Shown here one piece after another: positions 32,686 to 44,569 of a stretch of DNA of 64,000 bases. Position 1 is the stretch's first letter; each line of letters opens with the position of its first letter. Source of the stretch: Nelumbo lutea. Its lineage: Eukaryota > Streptophyta > Magnoliopsida > Proteales > Nelumbonaceae. The position numbers were made by a program, and so were the translations under genes. The DNA lies in NCBI GenBank assembly GCA_022828595.1, contig JAKGHH010000003.1:59881759-59945758 (forward strand), read 5' to 3'. Below the pieces are notes generated by a model. That model saw only the letters and a program-made list of their open reading frames with translations, was not told where the DNA came from and ran no database searches.

Positions 32686-35600
32686 CTACAAAAAAATAAA
32701 AATAAAGTTGCATGGGCATATAATCAACAATTAAAGGAAGACACAGGAAATATAGAGATCATTTCCTATGCCTAACAAGATGTTTGAACAAAACATTGAA
32801 GAAATCCATAGATAGGCAGCCAACCATCATACATCAGGGGGGATGTGAAAGAGATCTAGATCTCAGTTACAAGAGAAGTAGAAATGCACACCGATTCTAA
32901 ACCTTAAGAATAAAAGAATGGAAACAAAGGATGCTAGAGCTTTTTTTACACCAACTATCCTAGTACATAAAGTAACACTTCAATTTGCCTCTTAAAAAAA
33001 GTAACCCTTCAATTTAACTGATAACTTGGAAAGGTATTTTATTGACAACTAGAGATTACTTATATTCATTTACTTTTGAGTTAGAAGGCCTGTAAGCAAG
33101 GGGGAGTGGGTAGAAGGCTTGGACTGGCCAGAAATAGGGTTTGAAAATAGAAGATGGTTGGAAAGAAGGTTTGAGTTGGAAGAGATTAAGGGAGCTGTGT
33201 TCTCTATGGATAGAACAAAAGCTCCAGGTCTGGATGGCTTCACAATGGCTTTCTACCAAGACTGTTGGGATACGGTGAAAGGTGACCTTCTGATGGTGTT
33301 TGAGGAATTTCATAGGAGAGTGGTTAACCCAGGTGTAAACTCCATTTTAGCTTTGGCCCCAAAAAAGAATGATGCATTGCATCCAAAGGACTTCAGGTCA
33401 ATCAGTCTGGTTAATAGATTGTATAAGATCCTTGCAAAGGTGTTGTCTTTGAGACTGAAGGAAGTATTGCTAGCTATCATTACACCAAATCAAGGAGCCT
33501 TCGTGAGTGGAAGACAAATTACATATCAAATTCTAATTGCCAATGAGAGTGTGGAGAATTTTAGAAAGGATAGGAAGAAGGGAGTAGTATGTAAGTTGGA
33601 TCTGGAAAAGGCTTATGACCTGGTGGACTGGGATTTTTTAAGGAAAGTTATGACCAAATTTGGATTTAGGACTAGATGGTGCAAATGGATTATGGGGTGT
33701 GTTCAGAATTGTCATTATTCTGTACTAGTGAATGAGACAGTGGTTGACTTCTTTCCAACCATTAGGGGTGTCAGACAAGGAGACCCCCAATCTCCCTTCT
33801 TGTTCACACTGATTGCTGATGTCTTAGGGAGACTGATTCATAGAGCATATTCTAGGGGTCTTATTAGAGATTGGAGAGTTGGAAGGGAGGAAATCCCCCT
33901 CACCCATCTATAATTTGCAAATGACACGATTCTGTTCTGTGAAGGGGGAAATACGGGGTATATAAGGAACATGAAATTGGTGATACAACTCTTTGAGCAA
34001 ATGTCAAACTTGAAGGTGAATTTTGAGAAAAGTTGTGTAGTGGGTGTGAATTAGGAGGAGGGAGAAGTCAGAGAGAATGTAGAAGTGCTAGGATGTGAAG
34101 TCTCAGAGTGGCCTTTGAATTATCAGGGATTACCATTGGGTGGCAATCCAAAGAGAGTTTCTAGAATCCAGTAGTGGAAAGATTTGAAAAGAGACTTGTC
34201 TCTTGGAAAAGGAATTACCTTTCTCTGGGAGGGAGGATGACACCGATTAAGGCTACACTTGCAAATTTACCTATTTATTTACTTTCAGTGTTCAAAATCT
34301 CAGTTAAGGTTTCTAACAGATTGGAAAAGATGATGAAAGACTTCCTTTGGGAACTGGGAGAAGAGATGAGGGACCATAGAGTAAGCTGTTCACACTGATT
34401 GCTGATGTCTTAGGGAGACTGATTCACAGAGCATATTCTAGGGGTCTTATTAGAGATTGGAGAGTTGGAAGGGAGGAAATCCCCCTCACCCATCTATAGT
34501 TTGCAAATGATACGATTCTGTTCTGTGAAGGGGGAAATATGGGGTATATAAGGAACATGAAATTGGTTATACAACTCTTTGAGCAAATGTCAAACTTGAA
34601 GGTGAATTTTGAGAAAAGTTGTGTAGTGGGTGTGAATTTGGAGGAGGGAGAAGTCAGAGAGAATGTAGAAGTGCTAGGATGTGAAGTCTCAGAGTGGCCT
34701 TTGAATTATCAGGGATTACCATTGGGTGGCAATCCAAAGAGAGAGTTTCTGGAATCCAGTAGTGGAAAGATTTGAAAAGAGACTTGTCTCTTGGAAAAGG
34801 AATTACCTTTCTCTGGGAGGGAGTATGACACCGATTAAGGCTACACTTGCAAATTTACCTATTTATTTCCTTTCAGTGTTCAAAATCTCAGTTAAGGTTT
34901 CTAACAGATTGGAAAAGATGATGAAAGACTTCCTTTGGGAACTGGGAGAAGAGATGAGGGACCATAGAGTAAGCTGGGAGGTGGTAACCAGGAATAAAGA
35001 CAGTGGTGGCTTGGGTCTCGAGAACATTAGAAAAAGGAATTTGACCCTTCTGGGGAAATGGCTATGGAGATTCCCATTAGAGTAGGAGAAATTATGGGCC
35101 AAGATAGTGACAAGCATACATGGGTTGGAGTTGAATGGATGGGATGCGGGAACCCGAGCTAGGACCACAAGCGCTTCAACTTGGAAAGCCATCCATGAGT
35201 TGTTACTAGTTTTTTCCTCTCTTATCAGGTATAATTTGAATTTAGGCAATTCCATAAAATTCTGGGAACATACAAGGGTGAGGGATGCCCCCCTAATGGA
35301 TTGGTTTCCTTCTTTGTATGCCCTATTTGACTTTAAAACTGAGTCAGTTTCCTCTTTTATCACCCCTTCCTCTTCCATCTCTGATTTTAGGTGAAATTTG
35401 GGCTTGAGAAGGGCTGTGAGAGACTCAAACCTTGACAATATTTCGAGTCTCCTTCAACTTCTTGACAATATTTTCTTAAGACCCTACTAAGGTGCACTCT
35501 AGAATATGGACCCCCACCCACACTGGTTCTTTCTCCTGTGCCTCTTTCTTCAAAGTTTTAAACCAGTCCACTAGTCCTATCTCTTTTCCTATTAATGAGG

Positions 35601-38600
35601 TTTGGTGCAGACCATTTTCTCCTAGGGTTGGTAGCTTTTGCTGGGAAGCCTTTCTAGAAAGATTCAACACTAGTGATCTGCTCCAAAAGAAAAGACCCAA
35701 TACTTGTTTGTTCCCTCACTAGTGTGTTCTTTGTAAAGCTGATGGGGAGACTAGTTATCATCTACTGGTGTCTTGCCAATTTGCGAAGTCTATTTGGGAG
35801 TGGGCTTTCTCCTTCTTTGGGTGCAATTGGAACCCTCCATCAAATTTGCAAAATCTATTTTCCCCTTCTTTTTCCAGGTGGTGTATGAAAAGGGGAAGGA
35901 TTATGTGGAGAGAATTAAAGGTTGCGGTTTTCTGGTCCTTATGGGAAGAAAGAAACTCCAGGATATCCTCTAAAGAAGAGAGAGGTGCTAGAGACCCGAG
36001 GGCTTTGATCCTTATAAGGGTCATACAGTAGATGAAATCCCTAGAGTTATTCACAAATTATACAGTGGATGACATGTTAAGGAAATGGGGTGAGATAACT
36101 GTTCCCAAACCAAAATAGTGATGAGTGTGTCTTGGACCCCCCCCCACCTGCAGGTTTCATAAAACTAAACTTTGATGGGAGTTGCAAAGGGAATCCTGGA
36201 CAATCAGGGATTGGGGGTGTTTTCAGGGATGAGAATGGGGTTGTCTTAGCCATGTTTTTAGGCCCAATTGGAGTGGGTGACTCTCTCAGAGCCGAGATCC
36301 ATGCAGCTATGGAAGGAATCCAGAAAGCTAGGGAGATGAATATCAACAAACTCATAATTGAAGGGGATTTGGAGGTAGTGGTAGGATGGCTGAATAAAGA
36401 CAACTGTGGTTTATGGCATTACAGTAATGTGAGGAGAAAATTTAGATGGCTGGTTCGAGGAATGGAGGTTAAAATCATTTGGGTAAAAAGATCAGCTAAT
36501 TCCTTTGTTGATGGGTTAGCAAAACAAGGGGTGGAGAGGGAGTCGATGTTTTGGGCACAGCTGTAATTTTATTCTTCTTTTCCCTTTCTCTTTCTCTTTT
36601 TTCTCCTTTTTCCTTTCTTGGGGCTCAAACTGTTTTTGAAAGATAAGAAAGTTTGCCTTCCTATTTGTAATTTTTAATGAAATTACATGGTGAATTGTTA
36701 TTGATCAAAAAAAAAAAAGAGGCAAAGTATAATTGATCATTAGAGATTATTATTCATGACAAATTGCTTCAAATTTTTTTAGACAATTTTAAAACTTAGT
36801 GCAAATATGAAAATTTCCTTTTCTACTTTTGTTTACTAGTTTATGCAAATGGTATTCAGCCTGTCGTATGTGTGAAAGAGAGAGAGGAAGGAGAGGAGAA
36901 TAGAGAAGAGGAGAGAAATGAATACTCTCCAGGCAGCCAGATATAATTATATGTTTAGAATAAATGCAAAGGACTAATCTGCTCCTAATAAAGTTGAGAC
37001 AGGTACAACTAAAGAGGGACAGATCTGTAACTCTAACATGAAAAATAAAACAACAAATGACACTAATGCCCTTATTCACATACCTATTAACAGTTTACAT
37101 GCACTAAAATAACCTAAAAATGTTAGGTTTGCTTCCCACAATAAGCCTCCATTCACCATTAAAAGGGTAAAGTCTTCCCTTGCCATCCAAAGGACTAATT
37201 TTAGGTTTAAGATAAACAATGTGACATTTAAAAAACTCCCAACTGAGGGTTGGATTGTTCAAAAACAGCACAAAATACATCTTTGAATGCAGGACAAAGA
37301 ATAAAATATGCTGATAGGACCTGCTGCCTTGACCAAGTTGAGTAATGAATAAATGGAAAGCATGGAGCGACAATATTGGGCAATGACTGAGTTGATTGGA
37401 TGAAGTAGAAGAGACTTTTCTCCTTTTCAAATTCTAGGAAAAAATGAGTGATCTCTTCAACTTCCTGTTTGTTTCCCTTTAACACTGTCTATTCTTAATA
37501 AACAATAACAATAGCAATAATATTATACGAAAAACCCTCCCCTATCCAGATTTGGCTAAAAAATCTGCTGTTTGGTTCAATTCCCTGGGAATCCATATGC
37601 AAACACAATTCAGGAATTTTTTTATACAATATTTTATCTTCTTTCTTTTTTTTATCAATAACAGTAATTTTATTAAAATATATAAGGAAATTAACGGGTT
37701 TTCCTATTATTACAAAAAATATATATAGATCATTGATAAAATCTGTTTCTATGTTTATCTCCTAGATGATCATGTCCTTGGTATGAGTGTCACATTTTGG
37801 CTTCTTTCTTTTGGATAAATGTGATATATGATAGATGACAGTATTGCTGCATAGACAAAAAGGTCATTACCCAATGTTGGTCCTAGCTATCTGGGACCCT
37901 CAGAAGGGTGGACTGGTTACAGACCTAACCTTTGGCATTTTCTTGCACAAAATGACCACTCTTAGCCTCAAAGCCATGTTTTCATGTTTGTCAGCCCAAT
38001 TGGTAACATTAAACCAAACCATAGCCTCTAGACTTTTTTCATTGGTAACATTGGAAACTTTATAGTTTGTCAGGAAAGAGTAATATGCTATCAATGAAGA
38101 AAAATGAATAGCATATACAATGGTTAGAAGACTTACTAGGTAGGCAGGAACTACCAAACCCCTTGTTTGTTCTTCAGTATTATTTTTTTTTCTCATATTC
38201 CATAGTCCATTTCCCATTTACTGCATCTTGCTTTGATTTTCATATGATAATATGATATAGCCATTGTTTAGGAAACCAGACTAGACCAACCGGTCAGACC
38301 AGTTGAACTGTGACCCAAGACCCTGGCCAGTTTGGTCACACCCCAAGAACTGGAATTCTTAAAAAACCAGTCAAAACCAGCTGACTGGCCAGTTTAACCT
38401 GAAAACCAATGAACTGGTCCCGGTTTCATGAAGCCACCCAGGTCACTAAATAATTGTAATTTCAAAATCCTTGTGACAGGACTTGAACCCATGACCTTTT
38501 ATTTACATGTATTGCTTAATCATCATTAATTCATTTCTTTATTTGTGTTAATTAATGATTCTTTATTGTATATAGTACTTTATTACACAAGTATTTTAAA

Positions 38601-41105
38601 GAAGATGTGAATTAAAGGCTTGAAGCCTAGTCATTTCTTTAAAAATTAAGGAATTTTACAATTTGTCATCCATCCACCATATTTAAGTATGATAAAATTC
38701 GTAAAGTATATTATATAGCATTTATATGACCCATAATACATATATGCCACATCATCACCATTTGACCCTGGTTGAACCTCTGACCCATGAACCTCTCCCT
38801 TTTCCGGTTCTATGCAGTCTGATTCTCTTAACAATGGATATAACCATGATATAATGTAGATATGAAATAAAATTGTTGCGGAAAGAGAATTGCCTAAAAT
38901 AAAACCTAAATTTTAACTTTAAGTCTAAATGCAGATTTAAGTTCTAATTAACACTTACAGGATACAGTTCTATAATGCATAATTCCAACTTTTCATAAAG
39001 TATTCAAGTTGTTCATGGTTAACAAGAGGTGCAAGCAAGAAAAGGAGATGTGCATCAGAATGCAAATTGAAAGCGTACCTCAGCAGTTACTGTGTAGCAT
39101 GTTTCTTTTCCGGCCATCTCTGAAAAACGAAAGCTATTATCAGTACAAATAGGATCCAAAACAAGGGGAGTCATGTCATATGGATCCAGCATAGCTTAGG
39201 TAGAACCATATGCCTCTTACAATTTTGACCACAGACAGACAGACAGACAATGACTGTCATCTATCTGTCTATCAAAAAAAAAAAAAAAAAAAGACAATAA
39301 CTGTCGCCTTGCTTCCAGTATAGCTTAGACAATTTGCCTCTACAATTTTGTCCACAGAGACGGGAGGGAGGTTAAATGACAGAAGAAAAAATGAAATTAC
39401 TGAAATTACAATCCTAATTTCCAAAAAAGACAACCATATAGACTTTTAAAGCAGGCAGGCAGATAAAAGCAAAAGTATCAAAAGATGGTTATAATTAGAA
39501 AACAAATCAATACAACAATTCTCTTAGATAACTAGTTTAGTGTCACATTAAATTACATGCAGAGAGAGTGAGAGAGATGGAAACAAAAAAGGTGCAGGGG
39601 TCAATTTGCAACTGAGGCGCAAAAAATAAAAAAATAAAAAAAATGTCAGAAAATAAAAAAAATGCAAAAAATTGAACATAATATTAATAAAAATATAAAC
39701 TTTAAATTGAAAAAAATGTTTTAAAAAACCTATTATCTAAAATTAAAATACATAAACATAACATGTAAAGAATATTCAAATGTGAATTCAAAAAATAAAA
39801 TCAAACATATAAAACATTTTCACAGCTTCTTCCTGCCCCTCTTTATCTATCCATGAGGACTGGTCGCCCCCGTTATCTGAGGCTGTTAAGCTAAACTTTG
39901 ATGGCAGTTTTGTAGGTAATCCAGGCCCTTCTAGAATTGGGGGGTGCCTTTAGAGGTGGGGAAGGAAAAGAGCCCTTTATTCTGGCCCGATAGGATTGGG
40001 GGACTCTCTTAGAGCAGCAGTTCTAGGACTCCTACAGGGGCTCAAGCTGGCTAAACAGTTGGGTTTTCAGCAGTTGGAAGTGGAGGGAGATTCGAATCTG
40101 ATAATAGGTTGGATGCAAAAAAACAGCTTAGGTGCCTGGTCCCTTAAACAACCTATAACGGAGATTATGCAACTAACAAGGGAGCTTGAAGTCAGATTTA
40201 AATGGACTAGAGATCAGCAAATGCAGTGGCTGATACTTTAGCAAAGCAAGGAGTTAGTAGGCAGAACCTTTTTGGGCCTGTTTGTAATTTGATGAGGGTT
40301 CCCCTTGTTTTTGAAGGTGACAATTTGTACTAAGTTTCTTAAAGAATTAATGAAAGTTGTTGTTTCAAATAAAAATAAATAAAAAAAAAAAAGCTATGTA
40401 TCAAAAAAAATGGGAATGTCAAGCTAATAATCAACTTTCAATCTTTCACCTTAGTTTTTTTTGTCAGCTTAAATTGATGTTTATGGTCCTTTCATAAATT
40501 TTGCAAAACAGGCTTTCTACTTCTTGCATCATTCTTAGTGAACTTTTTGCTTTTATTATTGATAAAATTTATTACCTAGACCAATAATCATACTACCTAC
40601 AAACATTTGGTTGACTTAAAATCTAGAAGTTTGTGGTACTAGAATACTACATACACTCGACTACTCCAAACTCCAAAATATAACCTGCTGACTCAGAGCT
40701 ATTTTCCAAATTGCATTTGCCAAGCTCCTAGAAGGGTAAAAGCTGACAATGAAAGTTTCCAATCCCTCATTCCCTTCCTCTTCATTTGCAATACTTGCAA
40801 CAGAAACTGGGATTTACCAATGAAATACTAATAAAGTAAACTATAATGTTGGTAACACATAACTGGTTCTTATTCCATTTGTGGAATCTGGTTGATAGGC
40901 ACGGCAAGATACATGAAATATGAGCACACACCGCTATAGATAGAAACATGGCTGAAAAAAAAAAACGAAAAGGGCGAATGAATTTACCTTTCCCGCTCCT
41001 CTTGAATCCACATAATGGGCACTCTGCATACTTGCGGGAATTCAATGAGAGAAGCGTTCCGCACAAGTCGCAGAACAAGAAATCCCGTCCTTGAAAATAC
41101 GCCAT
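32259..41105 (-). CDS. RPA12: RNA polymerase I subunit RPA12 (A12.2-like), complete
   Basis: This small Pol I subunit supports rRNA transcript cleavage and termination in the nucleolus. Exons on the - strand: 41105-40988, 39119-39079, 32685-32602, 32515-32459 and 32336-32259, giving 378 bases, 125 residues and a TGA stop. All introns are GT-AG; the first is phase 1 (Glu40 split G|AG) and the rest phase 0. The N-terminal zinc ribbon has C12, C15, C29 and C32 ([11 protein letters not shown], then AECPLC). The C-terminal TFIIS-like ribbon has C86, C89, C114 and C117. RSADEGQT (102-109) carries the catalytic Asp-Glu pair D105-E106, and the GQT form favours RPA12 over RPC11 or TFIIS. Length fits plant RPA12 proteins of about 120 residues. 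The start is the first ATG, 30 bases after a likely 5' UTR splice acceptor. The third intron segment is 6.4 kb and full of transposons, yet the coding exons look intact. Confidence 0.93.
33801..34972 (+). repeat. 586-bp tandem duplication inside LINE RT
   Basis: The segment from TGTTCACACTGATTGCTGAT at 33801 repeats from 34387, joined at GTAAGCTG|TTCACACTG. The copies are nearly identical, with a few substitutions (for example, the in-frame stop in copy 1 near 34053 is open in copy 2) and a 2-bp indel at 34155 against 34742. The high identity implies a recent event. Confidence 0.93.
36132..36566 (+). CDS. Intact RNase H domain of the LINE
   Basis: A 144-residue open frame covers a whole plant LINE RNase H domain: [18 protein letters not shown] (first Asp), [16 protein letters not shown] (Glu), [14 protein letters not shown] (Asp), [16 protein letters not shown] (last Asp), ending FWAQL. 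All four catalytic acids are in place although the RT upstream is broken. The first ATG is probably not the true start of the ORF2 polyprotein. It is a transposon relic, not a host gene. Confidence 0.75.
   Translation: MDPPPPAGFIKLNFDGSCKGNPGQSGIGGVFRDENGVVLAMFLGPIGVGDSLRAEIHAAMEGIQKAREMNINKLIIEGDLEVVVGWLNKDNCGLWHYSNVRRKFRWLVRGMEVKIIWVKRSANSFVDGLAKQGVERESMFWAQL
36721..38255. other. RPA12 intron, no gene seen
   Basis: AT-rich intron sequence between the LINE tail and the TIR element, with poly-A and AT stretches (for example 37640-37730). Several short frames on both strands have no recognisable domain. Confidence 0.5.
38261..38837. mobile_element. TIR element, about 577 bp
   Basis: The left end CCATTGTTTAGGAAACCAGACT and right end (reverse) CCATTGTTAAGAGAATCAGACT are inverted repeats. 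The interior is rich in ACCAGT/ACTGG motifs (GGTCAGACCAGTT and similar). It has no coding capacity, and the target duplication is not clear. Confidence 0.65.
39079..39119 (-). CDS. RPA12: RPA12 exon 2 (41 bp)
   Basis: A very small exon coding (E)[13 protein letters not shown], the conserved bridge between the two ribbons. It is bounded by CAG and GTACGC on the - strand. It would be missed without phase matching. Confidence 0.9.
39836..40400 (+). mobile_element. RNase H remnant of another LINE in RPA12 intron 1
   Basis: [15 protein letters not shown] begins near 39890. After a frame change, [20 protein letters not shown] and [13 protein letters not shown] follow (39996-40110). The conserved Glu is replaced by Ala (RAAVLG). 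After a second frame change, [13 protein letters not shown] ends near 40270. A 3' UTR and A-rich tail reach 40392. It is dead. Confidence 0.78.
40988..41105 (-). CDS. RPA12: RPA12 exon 1 (N-terminal zinc ribbon)
   Basis: Encodes [20 protein letters not shown] and on to KRSGK, including all four N-terminal zinc ligands (C12, C15, C29, C32). Donor GTAAAT lies on the - strand just below 40988. Reading past the donor gives a longer but non-conserved frame. Confidence 0.94.
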
Positions 41106-42056
41106 GGAACAACCACCACCTTCAGTTTAATATTTCTACACAATAAGAAAGGTCAGAGCAGAATATACTCTGCAAGTGCTAGTAGGTAGGGATCCACGAG
41201 CCAGCACCCCAATCGATTTGACCAAGGAATCCCTTACTTAATTACTAAAATAGAACATGGAATTAAAAAAAAAAATGCATAATCATCTGCAACCCCTAGG
41301 CTTCATAAATTAATTTGAAATGGCAACAGTCAAGTAAATACATCAACGTGAAAGCAGAAAATAGGAAAAAATGGTAAGGAATAAGAATGTAACATAAAGA
41401 GACTACTGGAAGGTAAATCTATCAAAGCATGGGTGATTGAGGAGAGAGGTTTCATACCACAGTGTTGCCTTCAATCGGTAATCCGATGCTGCAATGAAAA
41501 GGCGGGACGACTAATGCAGTTCGTTGATGGCAGCTCAATTTGGTAGAGTTATCAATGGTGAAGGAGAATCGATGGTTTCTTCTTCATAGTGAATGGGATC
41601 AGACATCAATGTTCGAGCAACAAAACAAGGGCGTCCGGTGACGTTTGGCGAGGTCCGGTGGGATGACGCAAGTGTCTGGTTTCTATTGCTCAACAGGGGT
41701 TAGCCGACGTCTCTGGTGTCTGAAACGCTCGAGAGCGGAAGCTTCCCCCAAAGGTGATGGTGATGCTCGACGGCTAACCGGACTGAAAGATACGATCGGG
41801 AGAGTTTCTGTCAACGGCGGGTGCTGTTGAAGCTTGGGTCTACTCGGGTTGCAGGAAAACAGAGGAGAGCAAGATGAGCAGGTGAAGATGGTTGTGCCGC
41901 TGCTCGTTCAAAAGGAGGAGAGAGAGAGAGAGAGGTGGTGGTGGGCTGAGAGTTCGGCAGCCGCTCTGCTTCAGTGGTGTCGAACCGGGTGGGGAGTGGG
42001 GAAGACCATGAACGGGTTTCCCGTCTCCACTCATAATGATACTGTGGTAGGGTTTA
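41106..42056 (-). other. RPA12: RPA12 5' UTR, probable UTR intron and proximal promoter
   Basis: Just upstream of the ATG is a possible acceptor (GTGTAG, exon from 41135) and, further up, a possible donor (GTGGTATGAA, exon end 41458). Together they suggest a 322-bp 5' UTR intron (41136-41457). Sequence from 41458 to about 42050 is GC-richer, with CT-rich stretches typical of a plant transcribed leader. Short frames exist here on both strands but resemble nothing I know. The UTR model is inference. Confidence 0.5.
42048..42055 (-). promoter_or_regulatory. AAACCCTA (telo-box-like) element
   Basis: AAACCCTA reads on the - strand at the upstream edge of the probable RPA12 leader. Such elements are common near the start sites of plant ribosomal-protein and translation-related genes, which would suit an RNA polymerase I subunit. 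One 8-mer can occur by chance. Confidence 0.35.
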
Positions 42057-42199
42057 GCGTATTTTTGTCATTTCAATAATTAATAGTGCCTTTCAGTAAT
42101 TTCAGTAGGATAATGATCAAACCGAAATTCATGTTAAGGTAAGATGGTTTTTAAATGGTGGAGATGAGTTCGGCTTCGATCCGTGCAAGACCATGCTGA

Positions 42200-42205
42200 C
42201 ACGTG
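42200..42205. promoter_or_regulatory. G-box CACGTG upstream of RPA12
   Basis: A palindromic CACGTG (context GACACGTGAC) lies about 150 bp beyond the telo-box-like motif. It is a possible bZIP or bHLH binding site; no functional evidence is available from sequence. Confidence 0.3.
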
Positions 42206-42650
42206 ACACCGTTCGAATAGTCTCTGGCTCTCTGCCCTCTCGCAATGGAGAGATATTCCCAAGCTCTAAAAGCTGTTTGAACTGACTTTGCACTGATCAA
42301 AACCCAACTCGGTGGAGATGGGTCTAGGGTGGTGCTTGAAGGCCTTATGGCAGGGCGGGTTCAGGGTGGAGCATTCATTTTTCATGGAAATCGGGAAATT
42401 TCGAGGGAAAAGATACGGTGCGAAAAGAGTTTAGAACAATCAAAATTCATCCCTGAATTTTGACAAATAACATATGATTGGCAATTACATTTATGATTCC
42501 AGTTAATTGATCATAAGTTTTTTAGATATCATATCTTTTCTATATTATAGTCGAACCTGAATTTCAAATTTTTCCGTTCCAATGCAATTATTTTAGGAAT
42601 TGGATTATAATAATGTAGGAATATAATAAAAATTAAGTTATGGCATCTTA

Positions 42651-42790
42651 GGGGGATTGGCTTTTTGCCCACACCGTTCCAATTGCCTTTTACATCCTTG
42701 CATTGGGAATATCTCCTCATGAAATAAAACACATAAACAGGGATATTCTCAATGCAATGCTATAAAGGTTGCTCGAATGGGTTTTGCCCT
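42651..42790. mobile_element. Small foldback MITE
   Basis: Inverted ends (GGGGGATTGGCTTTTTGCCC against GGGTTTTGCCCTAA in reverse) and an inner inverted repeat (CATTGGGAATATCTCCTC against GGGATATTCTCAATGCAA). The centre resembles the foldback MITE at 21165-21294, so the two are probably related. Confidence 0.6.
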
Positions 42791-42799
42791 AACTAAAAT

Positions 42800-44504
42800 C
42801 GAACTCATCTTAGGGTTTAAAAATTTTATGGGTAATTTAAAAGTATTTTATAAATTAAAGAATATTTTACTACTTTGTCATCGGGTTCAAAATGGGTTTG
42901 GAGAATTATATGCAAACCACATCTCCACCCCTGCCCCCATTTAAGATTAAGGAAAACCCACCCCATTCGGGGCGGGGTAGGCCCCGGTTTTATATGGAAA
43001 TTCCAATCCCTACTAAAGCTTGATTAATCTAATTGAGAAAATCCCAAAATTATGACCATTTTCAATAAACTGAAAAATAGTATTTTTTTGCTCTATCTAT
43101 AATATTTTTATTTCTTAATTCTAGGGTTTTCCTTCTTTTGTTTTTCCTATTCATACAATTGGGTAGTTGGGTTAGGCGGTAGGTTATGATCCACAAGCCT
43201 CAGCAGGTGAACATTGGTTGAGACCTGACATTGTTATCAAATGAACTAGATAATGAAGTAGAATCAAATCAAATGAACTAGAAAATGAAGTAAAGCATCA
43301 TTTCGAACATGACATTATTATCATGTGAACTCGAAAATGAACCACTTGTTATTTTTCTATTAGGTAGGGTAGGAATAATATAGTAAAAACAATTAATTGA
43401 ATTCATATTCAAAAAGTCAAAATAATCGATTGAAATTGAACCGAAGCAAATATTTGACTTAATAATTGAAATCAAATTTGAGCATGAGTTTTAGATATGT
43501 GTCGAATATCAAATCAAATTCAAATATCATGAATCATAATCCTTGATTTGATTTGAATTCGGTGAATTTACAGGCCTACCCATATTCTTCAAACCCAACT
43601 TGGGTCCAAAAACCACGATTGTCTCTTTCGATTATCCACATTTGATGAGGCAATCACAATTTTCTTATAACTTGTTTTAACATTTTTCTTGAAGTGCATA
43701 GGAACAACAGTCTGACTACGACCTTCCATTGGCTGCAAATGAAAAATAATCCATTTTTCTTATGGATTACCAAAGAATTACTCAAAACCAATGCGTAAAT
43801 GCTAACTGAAATAAACGACCCTAAACTAGAATAATCCATTTATGTTCACCTTTTAATTGGGTCAATTAAACGGGGCAAGAATACCTAGACAGGATTTTGT
43901 AGGTTGATAAAACTGAATATAAATTTACACGGAGCAGTAATGGGTCTCCAAATCAAAACGCAAATAACAGTTTCGGGGCAAAGTATGGGCTCATCACATG
44001 GGTCGAGCCAAGCCAATCGGAACCTAAGGTACCAGGGATATGCAGAAGCCTTAATGGGTCATTTATCCAATGGAACCCTTATTGGGCTAGGCTTTGATGA
44101 TCCAACCGAAATCACATTAACCTGGAACACCCATTAACCTTCCTTCCAAAGTGCAACCAACATATTCCATTAGAACCCTTGAGGTGGTTAGCCCATCTAG
44201 ATTGCTTACTTAGAAAAATCAAAACTGGTCAAACCCATAAGCATAACCAAAAATATTAACATATTTAGGAAAAAAAAAAAGAAAACCATGAAAAAAATAT
44301 ATAGGTGGGAGCTTAGCCAAGCCAAACTGACTAAAAAAGAAACTAAAAAGGCACCGACAAACAACAAAAAAAAAGTTGTCATAGGGAGAAAAGCATCATG
44401 GAAAAGATGATGATGAAATAAACTAAATAGAATAAGAAAACGAAACTTAAAAAAACTTCAAAATGCTAGTAACATCTTGGCAATGCACAATAGTAATTAT
44501 GTAA
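42800..44504. other. No gene seen
   Basis: AT-rich intergenic sequence containing a short repeated stretch (AAATGAACTAGA(T/A)AATGAAGTA at about 43238 and 43270). Small open frames have no recognisable domain or consistent codon use. Confidence 0.5.
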
Positions 44505-44569
44505 TCTATATCTATATTATATAATAGTGTGAGTGCAGTGTGAAACTTTTTTGGACTAAAATTACTCTA

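Larger units (their letters stand above)
33060..36720 (+). mobile_element. L1-type LINE (RT, zf-RVT, RNase H) in RPA12 intron
   Basis: Lies on the + strand inside the 6.4-kb RPA12 intron, opposite to the gene. The RT runs from about 33119: [82 protein letters not shown]. After the stop at 33911-33913 the catalytic box reads [10 protein letters not shown], with Asn for the first Asp. A 586-bp segment is tandemly duplicated. zf-RVT pieces follow in shifting frames (about 35100-36030), then an intact RNase H frame and a poly-A tail (36708-36718). A weak repeat around TAGAGATTA (33051 and 36742) may be the TSD. It is inactive. Confidence 0.9.

Noticed and set aside
41645..42079. Two small + strand frames in the RPA12 promoter region
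   Set aside because: No domain or homology recognised. The region fits the RPA12 5' UTR on the other strand, and the frames follow its GC-rich and GA-rich sequence.
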